Below are positions 1 through 8,201 of a stretch of 64,000 bases of DNA, in pieces. Source of the stretch: an uncultured Christensenella sp. (GTDB lineage Bacteria; Bacillota; Clostridia; Christensenellales; UBA1242). The stretch lies in assembly GCA_910584295.1 (NCBI GenBank), contig CAJTYR010000005.1, positions 31,478-95,477 on the forward strand, given 5' to 3'. A program made the position numbers and the translations under genes. The number at the start of each line of letters is the position of its first letter. Position 1 is the first letter of the stretch. A model generated the notes under the pieces. That model was not told the origin of the DNA, made no database searches, and saw nothing but the letters and a program-made list of their open reading frames with translations.

Positions 1-630
1 ATATGCTTTTACATGTCCAACTGCATATTCTTCAAATCCATGATTTTCGCCAACATATTTCAACTCACTTATCTTAGCTGCGTCAACATTTAATTCTTTA
101 CAAAGGCTTGCCATTTTGTCAACAAATATATCTTCTTCGCCAAGCCATAATTTTGTGATGACCATATTAAACGTTGCTTTAAACCTTTTCTTTCTCAAAG
201 CGTTTTTCAAATTAGAAAATTTCATATTGGCATGAATAATTTGATTGTTCTTTTCTTCATCATAATGGTGAAGTCCGATACGGACTTCGTCAACAAGATC
301 ATTTAAAATCTCAACTTTTTCTTCTGTCAACAAAGATCCATTTGTATTTAAAATGATATAGCTTTTATAAGGTCGAATTTTTCTTAGCAATTCGACTAAC
401 GCGTCAAAGTCTAAAAGAGGCTCGCCACCTGTCACACCAACAATATTATAATCGCTTTCAGACAATATAGCTTCAACCATTTTGTCAACATTTATTTCTG
501 TTCCTTTACGGTTATTCCTATCAATACAAAACCAGCAAGCACCATTACAACGATTATTCATTTTAACTTGTAAAAATTTAGGCGCTTCGTCAGAACAGTG
601 GCAATTCTTATTTGGAGTAAAATGTTTCAT
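1..630 (-). CDS. Radical SAM protein, 3' end beyond window
   Basis: Translating the minus strand from an ATG at 628-630 gives 210 residues with no stop before base 1, so the C-terminus lies outside the window. A CNGACWFC stretch near residue 33 supplies the CxxxCxxC ligands of a radical SAM 4Fe-4S cluster. VTGGEPLLD near residue 71 is the SAM-binding GGE motif. The family cleaves SAM to a 5'-deoxyadenosyl radical; the substrate cannot be read from this part. AAGGGA precedes the ATG at proper spacing. The gene is divergent from the PLP-enzyme gene at 800 and has its own promoter and palindrome. It could be an activase, a QueE-like or a peptide-modifying enzyme; the missing C-terminus would help decide. 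Confidence 0.85.
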   Translation of the reverse strand, partial: MKHFTPNKNCHCSDEAPKFLQVKMNNRCNGACWFCIDRNNRKGTEINVDKMVEAILSESDYNIVGVTGGEPLLDFDALVELLRKIRPYKSYIILNTNGSLLTEEKVEILNDLVDEVRIGLHHYDEEKNNQIIHANMKFSNLKNALRKKRFKATFNMVITKLWLGEEDIFVDKMASLCKELNVDAAKISELKYVGENHGFEEYAVGHVKAY

Positions 631-642
631 AAAATTCCCTTT

Positions 643-687
643 TTGTGATTATATCACAATTATAAATTTTTGTAAATATCTAAGCAA
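643..687 (-). promoter_or_regulatory. Promoter and palindromic operator of the radical SAM gene
   Basis: On the minus strand TTGCTT (682-687) and TATAAT (659-664) are 17 bp apart. A perfect 7-bp inverted repeat, TTGTGAT-TAT-ATCACAA (643-659), covers the expected start point just downstream of the -10 box. Its half sites resemble CRP/FNR-type TGTGA/TCACA, but the centre is one base shorter. The regulator is unknown. Confidence 0.6.
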
Positions 688-737
688 AGTTTTTACAAAC
701 ATGATGAAGTTTTATGATCACTTTTTTATTAAAAACA

Positions 738-767
738 TATACAAACTTATAGAAAATATGTTATAAT
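738..767 (+). promoter_or_regulatory. Promoter of the PLP enzyme/PnuC unit
   Basis: A consensus TATAAT at 762-767 lies 32 bp upstream of the start at 800, with a weak -35 (TATACA, 738-743) 18 bp upstream of it. The 13-mer around the -10 (758-770) recurs exactly at 2676-2688 before the next transcription unit. Confidence 0.5.
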
Positions 768-799
768 GTCCATAAAGAACATTAAACAAAGGGCTTTCA

Positions 800-1894
800 A
801 TGATAACATATAAAATCAATACAACAAAACTAAAAGAAAATTATGAAATGTTTGCAGGCTTTGGACCTGTTTATTTTCCTATTAAAACAAATCACAACCC
901 AATAATTTTAAAAGCACTTAAAAAACTTGACTGCGGATTTGAAACTGACAGCATTGAACATATTAAAAAAGTTTATTCAAGAAAATCCGTTGACAAGATT
1001 ATGTTTTCAAATGTTGCAAAATCTTATGAGGATATTGCGTGGGCAATAAAGCATAAAATTTCTTATTATACAATTGATGATGAGAACTCACTTAAACAAA
1101 TTATTGACTTAGCAATTAAACACAAATTGCCAAAGCTGAAAATCAATGTAAGACTAAATGTATATGAGTGTTTTAAAGAAGAATTTGATAAAAAAGGTGC
1201 AACAGACTCTCGTCTTGGCGCGATTGTAAAAACTGCAACAAAACTTTTGAAAATTATTAACAAAGAAGATCGCATTAAAATAGAGAAAGGAATAAGTTTC
1301 TATATTCAAGCTGAAATTCACAATGACGAAGATTGCTTGATAAAGATGTTGGAACACATAACAAAGTCTTTCAACAAAAATATAGGCATTGATTTCATCA
1401 ACATTGGTGGTGGAGCAAATAAAGAACGCTTGCTTGACACCATACCAACAATTGAAAAAACTCTTAAATATTTTGGTGCAAAATATATCGTCTTAGAGCC
1501 CGGAAGATTTATGGTTGGTGATGTTGAAGATGTTTATATCCCATGCGTTAGAGTTGTTGACAATTTGACACTTAAAACCGAAGTTGTGGCTTCGCTTGAA
1601 CTTGGGATTTATAATGGCTTAATAGATATGCAGCTTCACAAAAGACAATTTGAAATTTTTGCCTACAATGGCGAAAAATTGATAAAACTTGAAGAAGCAA
1701 ACAACAATCAAAAACTCGTTTTGCGTGGACCAACCGCCGACTCTCTTGATGTAATTGGTATTTATTCTTTGCCAGACTGCAAGATTGACAACAAAACAAT
1801 ATTTGTTATAAAAAATGTTGGTGCTTATGTTGAAGTTTTCAACTCTGCTTTCTCTGGGCAAGTTAAAACTTGTTTTGTTGAGGTGTGCCAATGA
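800..1894 (+). CDS. PLP-dependent fold-III decarboxylase homologue (Orn/Lys/DAP type)
   Basis: The protein has 364 residues and belongs to group IV PLP decarboxylases (alanine-racemase fold). The PLP lysine is K29 in FPIKTN. The phosphate-binding glycine loop is INIGGG (201-205) and the EPGR motif is at 233-236. In place of the usual GPTCDSxD, which carries the catalytic cysteine contributed across the dimer, the sequence reads GPTADSLD (310-317). The cysteine is therefore alanine, and the reaction may differ from simple ornithine or diaminopimelate decarboxylation. At 364 residues it is slightly short for the family. The stop overlaps the next ATG as ATGA, so it is translationally coupled to the PnuC-like transporter. 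The substrate cannot be inferred. Confidence 0.82.
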   Translation: MITYKINTTKLKENYEMFAGFGPVYFPIKTNHNPIILKALKKLDCGFETDSIEHIKKVYSRKSVDKIMFSNVAKSYEDIAWAIKHKISYYTIDDENSLKQIIDLAIKHKLPKLKINVRLNVYECFKEEFDKKGATDSRLGAIVKTATKLLKIINKEDRIKIEKGISFYIQAEIHNDEDCLIKMLEHITKSFNKNIGIDFINIGGGANKERLLDTIPTIEKTLKYFGAKYIVLEPGRFMVGDVEDVYIPCVRVVDNLTLKTEVVASLELGIYNGLIDMQLHKRQFEIFAYNGEKLIKLEEANNNQKLVLRGPTADSLDVIGIYSLPDCKIDNKTIFVIKNVGAYVEVFNSAFSGQVKTCFVEVCQ

Positions 1895-2634
1895 AAAAAC
1901 TTAAAACTTGGAAAGGATATAATTGGCTTGACTTGGCTTTGATACTTTCTGGCATTATTGCTGTGACTGTCACAGGAATTTTGTTTAAATCAGAATGGTT
2001 TATTATTGCAAACACTCTTTTGGGATTGCTATGCGTTTTCACACAAGCCAAAGGAAAAATTGCCACGCAATTTATTGGTGTTGCTTACTTTTGTTTTTAT
2101 ATCTTCATCTGCTACACACAAAAGTTTTATGGCGAAGCACTTTTATATTTGATAATCATGCTGCCTATGTATATTTATGGTGTTATCCATTGGCTTACAC
2201 ATAGAGATAAGAAAGATAATGTTGTCATTGTCAGAAGCAATCTTTCAAAAAAAGAGTGGTTGTTTTCATCTCTCGCTTTCGTTGGTGTTGGTGTTGCTGT
2301 TTTCTTTATTTTACGAGCACTGCAAACAAATCAACTTGTGACAAATACTTTTTCATTTTTGTCAATGCTGCCCGCTGTTTATCTTTTAATCAGAAGATGT
2401 AAGTGGAATCAAGTTGCATTTTTGATAAATGACTTTATCGTTCCTATTCTTTGGATTTTTCTTGTGGTGCAGGGAGACTTGTCTTTCATTCCAATGTGTA
2501 TATATCATGTTTTTCAAATTGCTTATGATGTATATGGTTTATTTGAGTGGATTAAACTTGAAAAGAAGCAAAAGCAAGAAATTGTCCTTAATCCACAAAA
2601 TGATGAAGAAAACAATCAAAATCCGTCTATTTAG
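1891..2634 (+). CDS. pnuC: PnuC-family nicotinamide riboside-type transporter
   Basis: This is an integral membrane protein with about seven hydrophobic segments. Features of the PnuC (ribosyl nicotinamide transporter) family include YGVIHWL after the third hydrophobic stretch and an NDFIVPILW segment near the C-terminus, followed by a charged tail. Family members pass nicotinamide riboside or other vitamin precursors that are then trapped by phosphorylation. An in-frame GTG exists at 1885, but the ATG at 1891 has GAGGTG at the right distance and forms ATGA with the upstream stop, so it is preferred. A terminator follows immediately, making 800-2634 a two-gene unit. Confidence 0.8.
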   Translation: MKKLKTWKGYNWLDLALILSGIIAVTVTGILFKSEWFIIANTLLGLLCVFTQAKGKIATQFIGVAYFCFYIFICYTQKFYGEALLYLIIMLPMYIYGVIHWLTHRDKKDNVVIVRSNLSKKEWLFSSLAFVGVGVAVFFILRALQTNQLVTNTFSFLSMLPAVYLLIRRCKWNQVAFLINDFIVPILWIFLVVQGDLSFIPMCIYHVFQIAYDVYGLFEWIKLEKKQKQEIVLNPQNDEENNQNPSI

Positions 2635-2645
2635 GCGGATTTTTT
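2617..2645 (+). terminator. Rho-independent terminator after pnuC
   Basis: AAATCCG pairs with CGGATTT around a short loop that contains the pnuC stop codon, followed by a T run (2638-2645). Confidence 0.8.
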
Positions 2646-2656
2646 ATATTAAAATG

Positions 2657-2685
2657 GTGCAAAAAGCGAAGTTTTATGTTATAAT
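2657..2685 (+). promoter_or_regulatory. Promoter of the 2701-8099 operon
   Basis: TATAAT at 2680-2685 lies 17 bp from a poor -35 (GTGCAA, 2657-2662). The -10 context is identical over 13 bp to that of the upstream unit, suggesting shared control or a duplicated promoter. Confidence 0.5.
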
Positions 2686-2700
2686 GTCTTTGAGGTTTAT

Positions 2701-3744
2701 ATGGATCTTCAAAATTTAGTAAATGAATATATAAACAATCAGCTTTTGAAAGTTGATAATTTGTCAACTGAATTAAATGGAACAATGATTGATAGATTGT
2801 TTGCAAAGAAGTTTAGAAAATACTCTATTGACCCACAAGTGAGAATTGATGTCGAAGCAAAATTGAACAATATCATCAGCAAAAAATTGCCTTTGACTTT
2901 TGTGCCAAGTTTTGGTGGATATAAGCATTGGTGGAGTCCAACATATCCAACAATTGACCGGGCAGAGATTTTTAATATGAAATTTATGCTTGAATATCTT
3001 GCACCAATCTGTGCCAACTACACTGACAACAAAAGCACAATCGAATATGAAAGCGAAGAAATTATTTTAAGTGAACTCAACAATGTTCCACAATCTGGAC
3101 TGGACGAATACACAAATACTTTTAGAAAGGCTTTGGAGTTTTTCAACAAAAATCAAAAAGTTGTTGAAATGAAATTAAGTCTTGCAAGAGAACAATATAA
3201 AGACTATAACTTTGACAAACAAAAATTGCTTAAACGTATTGAAGAAATGATGTCGGATTACACCGATCGTTTCAACAGTTATGCCCCAGACGATCAAGCA
3301 AGAAGAATACAAAAAGCAAGAACAAATTTCAAACTTGACGGAGTTATTGATTATTCAAACTTGTCAGACGAAGAAAAGGAAGAACTTTACAAAAAGTCTC
3401 GAATATTAAACGAAGCCTTCTTGGACGCCGATTATGAAGTGCGTGGCAATGATTTCTTTGAAAAAGAAAACAATATTCCACTGCTTTTCTCTTTCGGACT
3501 TGGACCGGGTGGAGAAGCTTGGCTACACATTGGATCAAGTAAATCTTCAATGACAGACTTTTGGGCAGGCACAGGAATTTTGGAAATAAGAGAAAATGGA
3601 CAAATCATTGAAAGAATTTTGAGTAGGACTCAATTTGAAAATATTAAAGACAAACTTGTGAAAGTTGATGTTGAAAGTCCAATTTCAAACATTTGTTCCC
3701 CACTTTCTTACATCTATGTTTATGAAGGACAACTTAATTTCTAA
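2701..3744 (+). CDS. Unrecognised 347-aa protein, first gene of operon
   Basis: This is a soluble-looking protein with no signal peptide or membrane segment. I do not recognise the family with confidence. Visible landmarks are a PLTFVPSFGGYKHW stretch near residue 60, an acidic/aromatic central region (about 120-200), and a C-terminal part with FSFGLGPGGEAWLHIG (about 262) and DFWAGTGILE. The pattern of a proline/glycine-rich motif followed by an AEIF helix faintly recalls DIT1/PvcA isocyanide synthases, but this is only a low-confidence impression. GAGG precedes the ATG. It heads an operon with HD, SDR, Gfo/Idh, GNAT-like and kinase genes, so an enzymatic role in the same pathway is likely. 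Confidence 0.6.
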   Translation: MDLQNLVNEYINNQLLKVDNLSTELNGTMIDRLFAKKFRKYSIDPQVRIDVEAKLNNIISKKLPLTFVPSFGGYKHWWSPTYPTIDRAEIFNMKFMLEYLAPICANYTDNKSTIEYESEEIILSELNNVPQSGLDEYTNTFRKALEFFNKNQKVVEMKLSLAREQYKDYNFDKQKLLKRIEEMMSDYTDRFNSYAPDDQARRIQKARTNFKLDGVIDYSNLSDEEKEELYKKSRILNEAFLDADYEVRGNDFFEKENNIPLLFSFGLGPGGEAWLHIGSSKSSMTDFWAGTGILEIRENGQIIERILSRTQFENIKDKLVKVDVESPISNICSPLSYIYVYEGQLNF

Positions 3745-3760
3745 TTTAAAGGAGTAAATT

Positions 3761-4189
3761 ATGATTTCAGAGGACAGAAAAAAACATATTTGGGCTGTTG
3801 CAAAATTCCTAAAAGAATACGCCATTTCACAAAATATGCCACAAAAAGATGTTGAAGAACTCTACACTCTTGGACTCTTGCATGACATAGGTTATGAATT
3901 TTTGGAAGAAAAAGATTACACGAAACATGAAATTTATGGTGGCAAACTTTTGAAAAAACAGGGTTATAAACATTGGAAGGAAGTATATTATCACGGCGTG
4001 GCAAACTGCAAATATCAAAGCAGATTGTTGGATTTGTTGAACTGGGCAGATATGAGAATTGACAGCAGTGGCAATGAAGTGTCATTAGACGGTCGCCTTG
4101 AAGAACTTTCCAAAAGGTATAATGTTCCTATAAAAGAACTTAATTCATACCCAATTGTTTGCGAGCTTAAAGCCAAAGGTTTTAAATAA
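3761..4189 (+). CDS. HD-domain metal-dependent phosphohydrolase
   Basis: The protein has 142 residues forming a single HD domain. Metal ligands are visible as H9, H41-D42 (LLHDIG), H56, H78 and D97 (NWADMRID), the full set expected for a binuclear-type HD fold. Such stand-alone HD proteins hydrolyse phosphate esters of nucleotides or small molecules; the substrate is unknown. AAGGAG precedes the ATG, and the gene lies 16 bp after the previous gene and 9 bp before the SDR, so it is co-transcribed. It may dephosphorylate a pathway intermediate. Confidence 0.85.
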   Translation: MISEDRKKHIWAVAKFLKEYAISQNMPQKDVEELYTLGLLHDIGYEFLEEKDYTKHEIYGGKLLKKQGYKHWKEVYYHGVANCKYQSRLLDLLNWADMRIDSSGNEVSLDGRLEELSKRYNVPIKELNSYPIVCELKAKGFK

Positions 4190-4198
4190 GGAGTTAAT

Positions 4199-4927
4199 AT
4201 GAAAAAAGTTGCATTAGTCACAGGCAGCACAATGGGAATTGGACTTGCCACTGCCAAAAAATTGGCAAAGAAAAATATTGTCATTATCAACAGCAATAAA
4301 GCAGTTGACAAAGATTTTATTGAAAAAGAATTTGGTAAAAATGCGGAAGTTTATTTTTACAAAGCTGACATCTCAAACAAAGAAGATTTGACAAAGATGT
4401 GCGATTGGATTAAAAAGAAATTTGGTAGACTTGATTATCTTTCTGCACACGCAGGAATTATCCCTTTGCCATGTGGAATTGATGACATTACAGATGAAAA
4501 TATCCACAAAACAATAGACACAAACTTGATTGGGACTTTCAACACGGTTAAAATTTTTGGAAATCTTATCAAAGAAACTGCAAAGAAAGGATCAATTGTT
4601 TGCACAACATCTGTTGACGGAATTATTGGCGAGCCTTACGCTGTGATTTATTCCACAACAAAAGCAGGCATAATTTCACTCACAAAATCCTATGCAAGAT
4701 ATTTTGGCGAGAACATTCGTGTGAACGCAGTTGCACCGGGACTTATCGACACCCCACTGACAGCAAGCTCTGGCGAAGATCCAAAAGCCACAACAGATTT
4801 TTCAATCATCAAACGCATGGGCAAGCCGGAAGAAATTGCCAACGCAATTGCTTTCTTGCTTTCCGATGAAGCAAGTTTTATAACCGGTCAAATTCTTGCA
4901 GTTGACGGTGGATTTACATTAAAGTAA
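4199..4927 (+). CDS. Short-chain dehydrogenase/reductase (classical SDR)
   Basis: The protein has 242 residues, typical of classical SDRs. The nucleotide-binding TGSTMGIG is at 8-15, AHAG replaces NNAG at about 83-86, and the catalytic tetrad N109, S138, Y151 and K155 is complete (YSTTK). NAVAPGLIDT follows, as in FabG-like enzymes, and the C-terminus ends in VDGGFTLK. It should oxidise a hydroxyl or reduce a carbonyl with NAD(P)(H). Sitting in an operon with a Gfo/Idh oxidoreductase and a kinase suggests action on a sugar- or cyclitol-like substrate rather than fatty acids, but this is inference. Confidence 0.92.
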   Translation: MKKVALVTGSTMGIGLATAKKLAKKNIVIINSNKAVDKDFIEKEFGKNAEVYFYKADISNKEDLTKMCDWIKKKFGRLDYLSAHAGIIPLPCGIDDITDENIHKTIDTNLIGTFNTVKIFGNLIKETAKKGSIVCTTSVDGIIGEPYAVIYSTTKAGIISLTKSYARYFGENIRVNAVAPGLIDTPLTASSGEDPKATTDFSIIKRMGKPEEIANAIAFLLSDEASFITGQILAVDGGFTLK

Positions 4928-4940
4928 AGGGAGAACATAA

Positions 4941-6044
4941 ATGAAAAAACTCAAAATTGGGATTATTGGAACAGGTGTTGGAATAAGGACACATTTGAAA
5001 GGATTTAGAACTGTTGAAAATGCAGAAGTTGTCGCAATCGCAGGTAGCTCACTTGCAAGAAGTAAAGAGTTTGCTGAAAAGTTTGAAATCCCCGTTGCTT
5101 GCGCTGATTATAAATAATTATGCGACCGAGATGACATAAATCTCATTTGCATAACAACACCAAACAGATTTCATTTTGACATGGTGAAATATGCCCTTAA
5201 AAGTGGCAAACATATTCTTTGCGAAAAGCCACTGTCTGACGACAGCAAAGAAGTTAAAGAGTTGATTAAACTTTCAAAAGAATATGAGGCTCTAACTCTT
5301 GTTGACCACCAACTTAGATTTAATCCGTATATTCAAAAGATAAAAGATTTAATACAAAAAGATATTCTTGGGAAAGTCTATTTGGTTAAAATCAATCAAC
5401 AGGGCTCTGGCTTTGCAAATGAGAATGCAACTTGGTGTTGGAGTTTTGACGGATCACAAGGTGGTGGTGTTCGCTTGGCTATGGCTTCTCACTTGACTGA
5501 TTTGTTGCAATATTGGTTTAATTCCCCAAAGCCAACAAGTGTTATGGGCTATCTCAATCCAATCACAAAAGAAAGAAAAGACACAAAAGGCAAAGTGAGA
5601 AAAGTGTCTGCAAGCACCATTTGCAACGCAACAATAAACTTTGCTGATGAAATGCAGGCAATCTTTACAATCAATGCCGGATCTTACATGGAATCTCGTT
5701 TTGATATTCAAATATTTGGTGACAAAGGTGAAATCACTTTCTCTTTGCAAGACAAATTGAATTTGTATTTGCGTTCTAATGTTGGCGTTAAGCAGAAAGT
5801 TGAAGTTGAAGGAGTTTTTGACGATGAAAAAGAAAATAAAGCTTCAATATTTTCTGGCTCGTTTAGATATTTTGCACCAAAACTTATCAACTCTATTTTG
5901 AAAAATAAATATAAACCTATAAGCGAATGTGCAAATTTTACAGACGCAGAATATAACTTGAAAATTTTGGACGCAATTAAAGAGTCCGCAAACACAGGTT
6001 TATCTGTGCAGATAAATAAACCTAAAACAAATAAAAATGTTTAG
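4941..6044 (+). pseudogene. Gfo/Idh/MocA-family oxidoreductase interrupted by an in-frame TAA
   Basis: The reading frame runs 4941-6044 (368 codons) but has a TAA at 5115-5117, codon 59. Upstream, GIIGTGVGIRTH is the N-terminal Rossmann nucleotide-binding loop. Downstream the same frame continues with CITTPNRFHFDMV, then GKHILCEKP, the signature of Gfo/Idh/MocA dehydrogenases, and an intact C-terminal domain. The reading around the stop would make sense with GAA (Glu) in place of TAA, so one substitution accounts for the break. The first ATG after the stop (5181) lacks a convincing RBS and would omit the NAD-binding fold. The lesion looks recent, because the rest of the gene is unspoiled. A sequencing error cannot be excluded. 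Confidence 0.85.
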
Positions 6045-6060
6045 TCTTGCAGGAGTTTTA

Positions 6061-6987
6061 ATGGATATAAAACAAGAAATCAAAGAAAGAATTGAAAAAG
6101 CAAAGGCGCTCAAAAAGACAATCAGTTTTGAATGGTTTGAGCGATTTTTTGATATGCTTGAAAAGTCTGGTGTTAGTGATGAAATTATCCGTAAAACAAT
6201 GGACTATGCACTAAGTGCTGACGGACTTGAAAGAACAACAGCAAAAGGCAACAGTGAAGGTTTTTACAAAAACAAACAATCAGCACAAGCAATCAGCGGT
6301 TTTTTTGAATATATGAGAAACATGGCACAAAACTATGGGCAAGAAAGATTTAAAGACTTTCTTGAAAACTCACTTTTGCAGATTGCTGATGAATATGAAG
6401 AATATAAACAAAATGGTTTTGGCAAGCGCACATCTTTGAAAAATCTATTTTTGAAACATCTTGTGCTTGAAAATCCAGAGGATGTTGTTTTTGAATATTT
6501 TGGAACGCCAATTGATAAACTTTCAGCAGATGAAGATTTAAGTTTGATTTATTTAAAAATCGCAGGAATGGAAATCGGAGATATAAAATTTCAAGAACAA
6601 AATGGAAATCCACCGGCAATACATTTCACAGATTTTCGCACACTAAACGGACTTGAAAAAATGGGTTTGGGCAGTCACCTATTCACTGAATTTTGCAAAC
6701 AGATGACGGAACACAAAACTGGTTATCCCGTGATTGCGTGGAATGTTATGAAAGGTCATGACGGAGAACAAGTTTATGCCAAATGGGGAGCCTATCCAAT
6801 TATGGTTGGATGTGAAAACGATTTTTGGGAATATGACACAACGCCGCTAACACCAGAAGAAACTGATAAATTTTATGGCGATCACGGAAGATTGTTTTAC
6901 TTTGCACCAGAAACAATTGAAAAATTGGCAACAAAGCAAAACACAAGATATGGGCAACAGAAACAAATTGAAGAAATAACTTTGTAA
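6061..6987 (+). CDS. GNAT-like acyltransferase domain protein
   Basis: The start is set at 6061 because AGGAG lies 8 bp before that ATG; an in-frame ATG at 6037 lacks an RBS. The N-terminal part (about 1-130) is helical and charged and not recognised. The C-terminal half resembles a GNAT acetyltransferase: GMEIGDIKF as the central strand, then LEKMGLGSHLFTEF, which matches the acetyl-CoA-binding motif A (RxxGxGxxL-like) near residue 205, and an AWNVMKG..YAKWGA stretch like the terminal motif B. If so, it transfers an acyl group to an amine, the usual GNAT chemistry. It could equally be a degenerate GNAT fold. Confidence 0.65.
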   Translation: MDIKQEIKERIEKAKALKKTISFEWFERFFDMLEKSGVSDEIIRKTMDYALSADGLERTTAKGNSEGFYKNKQSAQAISGFFEYMRNMAQNYGQERFKDFLENSLLQIADEYEEYKQNGFGKRTSLKNLFLKHLVLENPEDVVFEYFGTPIDKLSADEDLSLIYLKIAGMEIGDIKFQEQNGNPPAIHFTDFRTLNGLEKMGLGSHLFTEFCKQMTEHKTGYPVIAWNVMKGHDGEQVYAKWGAYPIMVGCENDFWEYDTTPLTPEETDKFYGDHGRLFYFAPETIEKLATKQNTRYGQQKQIEEITL

Positions 6988-6998
6988 AGAGGTAGAAT

Positions 6999-8099
6999 AT
7001 GAATTTAACTGAAATAAACAAAAACATTGTGGACAGAAGTGACTTGTTTTATTGGCAAGCAGAAAGACGTGTCACAGTGCAAGAAGCTGCTGAAATTTGG
7101 AAAGATAGACATTCAGCTATTAAGAATGACGAACTTTTAAAAAAGGTCAACAAAGTTCTTAAAAATGAAGTTTGTGTTTCCATTGACGAGGTTGACCCAG
7201 AAAAGCAAGAAGCAAATGGAAGCGTCAACTCAAATCGCATTGGATATTTGAAGAATGGTAAAAAGGTAATTATTCGCTGTCATCCACGTGGGTTGAGAAA
7301 TGGTTATTTTTATGTGGAATCTCTTGCTGCCAATCTTTTAAGTGAAAATGGACTTTCAACCTACAAGACTTACGCAATACATGATTGTGAAAATGAAAAT
7401 GATTGTGCCTTTCAAGTGATTGAAAGAATTGACGGACACAATATTGACAACTTTTTGCAAGAACATCCAGAATGTGAACAAAAACTTGTTTTTGAAATGG
7501 GTAAAACTATGGCGAAAATCCATAGAATACAAGTTGACGGATTTGGTCCTTTTGACAATGAACTTGCCAAGAAAGGTGTTTTGAAAGGCATACACAAATC
7601 TTTTTACGATTCTGTTCTTGCAGGACTTGACTTTGATTTAGACACTCTTGTTGAACATAAAATTTTGACAACAGCAAAAGCAAAAAAATATAAGCAGCTT
7701 TTCACAAACAGCAAAGATACACTTTCTTGCAAACAGGCTGTTTTGGTGCATAATGATTTTGCCGACTGGAATTTGCTGACAGACGGAAAAACAATCAATG
7801 GAGTTTTGGATTTTGACGAATGTGTTGGAAGTGACCCCGTGACTGATATTGCTTGTTGGAGCCTATTCTTTACACCAAGCAGATTGAAAATCTTTTTGGA
7901 CGGATATTTCACAATTGCAAAACGCCCAGAAAACTTTGAACAAAAATTTCAATTGTTAAAATTAAGGTATTCCCTTTCAAAAATGACTTTAAGGACAAGA
8001 CGCTATTTCTATGAGAAAAGCGACTTTATGAAGAAAATGATTGAAGTTGGAAAAGAGAGTTTGAAAGCAGGCGAAGATTATTTTGGACTTTCTAAATAA
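6999..8099 (+). CDS. Aminoglycoside/choline-kinase-type phosphotransferase
   Basis: The protein has 366 residues. The APH-fold catalytic loop is HNDFADWN at about 251-258 (catalytic Asp in HxD, metal-binding Asn), followed by VLDFDE with the magnesium-binding Asp at about 271-274. The N-lobe contains VIIRCHPRG and a hinge-like FQVIERIDG. Members phosphorylate hydroxyls of aminoglycosides, choline, homoserine or sugars. Being last in a biosynthesis-like operon, it may activate or self-protect against the product; a resistance function is not demonstrated. A hairpin with a T tract follows at 8119-8151. Confidence 0.82.
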   Translation: MNLTEINKNIVDRSDLFYWQAERRVTVQEAAEIWKDRHSAIKNDELLKKVNKVLKNEVCVSIDEVDPEKQEANGSVNSNRIGYLKNGKKVIIRCHPRGLRNGYFYVESLAANLLSENGLSTYKTYAIHDCENENDCAFQVIERIDGHNIDNFLQEHPECEQKLVFEMGKTMAKIHRIQVDGFGPFDNELAKKGVLKGIHKSFYDSVLAGLDFDLDTLVEHKILTTAKAKKYKQLFTNSKDTLSCKQAVLVHNDFADWNLLTDGKTINGVLDFDECVGSDPVTDIACWSLFFTPSRLKIFLDGYFTIAKRPENFEQKFQLLKLRYSLSKMTLRTRRYFYEKSDFMKKMIEVGKESLKAGEDYFGLSK

Positions 8100-8118
8100 A
8101 AAATTTAAAAATATTTTG

Positions 8119-8151
8119 TAAAAACACTTGCATTATTTTTGCAGGTGTTTT
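8119..8151 (+). terminator. Terminator-like hairpin after the kinase gene
   Basis: AAAACACTTGCA (8122-8133) pairs with TGCAGGTGTTTT (one mismatch) and runs into a short T stretch. It overlaps the -35 region of the repressor promoter, so the same bases may end one unit and start the next. Confidence 0.5.
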
Positions 8152-8185
8152 ATAATACTCTCATAAACATACGCTATGTATGTTT
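8128..8185 (+). promoter_or_regulatory. Promoter and operator of the LexA-like gene
   Basis: TTGCAT (8128-8133) and TATAAT (8151-8156) are 17 bp apart. Just downstream lies a perfect 8-bp inverted repeat, AAACATAC-GCTAT-GTATGTTT (8165-8185), between the start point and the ATG at 8202. The position fits an autoregulatory operator for the S24-type repressor. The half site is related to, but not the same as, the Bacillus SOS box. Confidence 0.75.
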
Positions 8186-8201
8186 AAGTGGGAGCCAAAA
8201 G

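Noticed and set aside
482..766. 94-codon open frame opposite the radical SAM gene
   Set aside because: It is antisense to a motif-bearing gene and crosses its promoter; no RBS.
5115..5117. Programmed readthrough or reassigned TAA
   Set aside because: TAA is used as a normal stop for many genes here (for example 9000, 26-27 kb) and no recoding signal is visible.
6999..8099. Aminoglycoside-resistance gene
   Set aside because: The fold is APH-like, but no subfamily-specific residues for a known resistance enzyme can be recognised, so resistance is not claimed.
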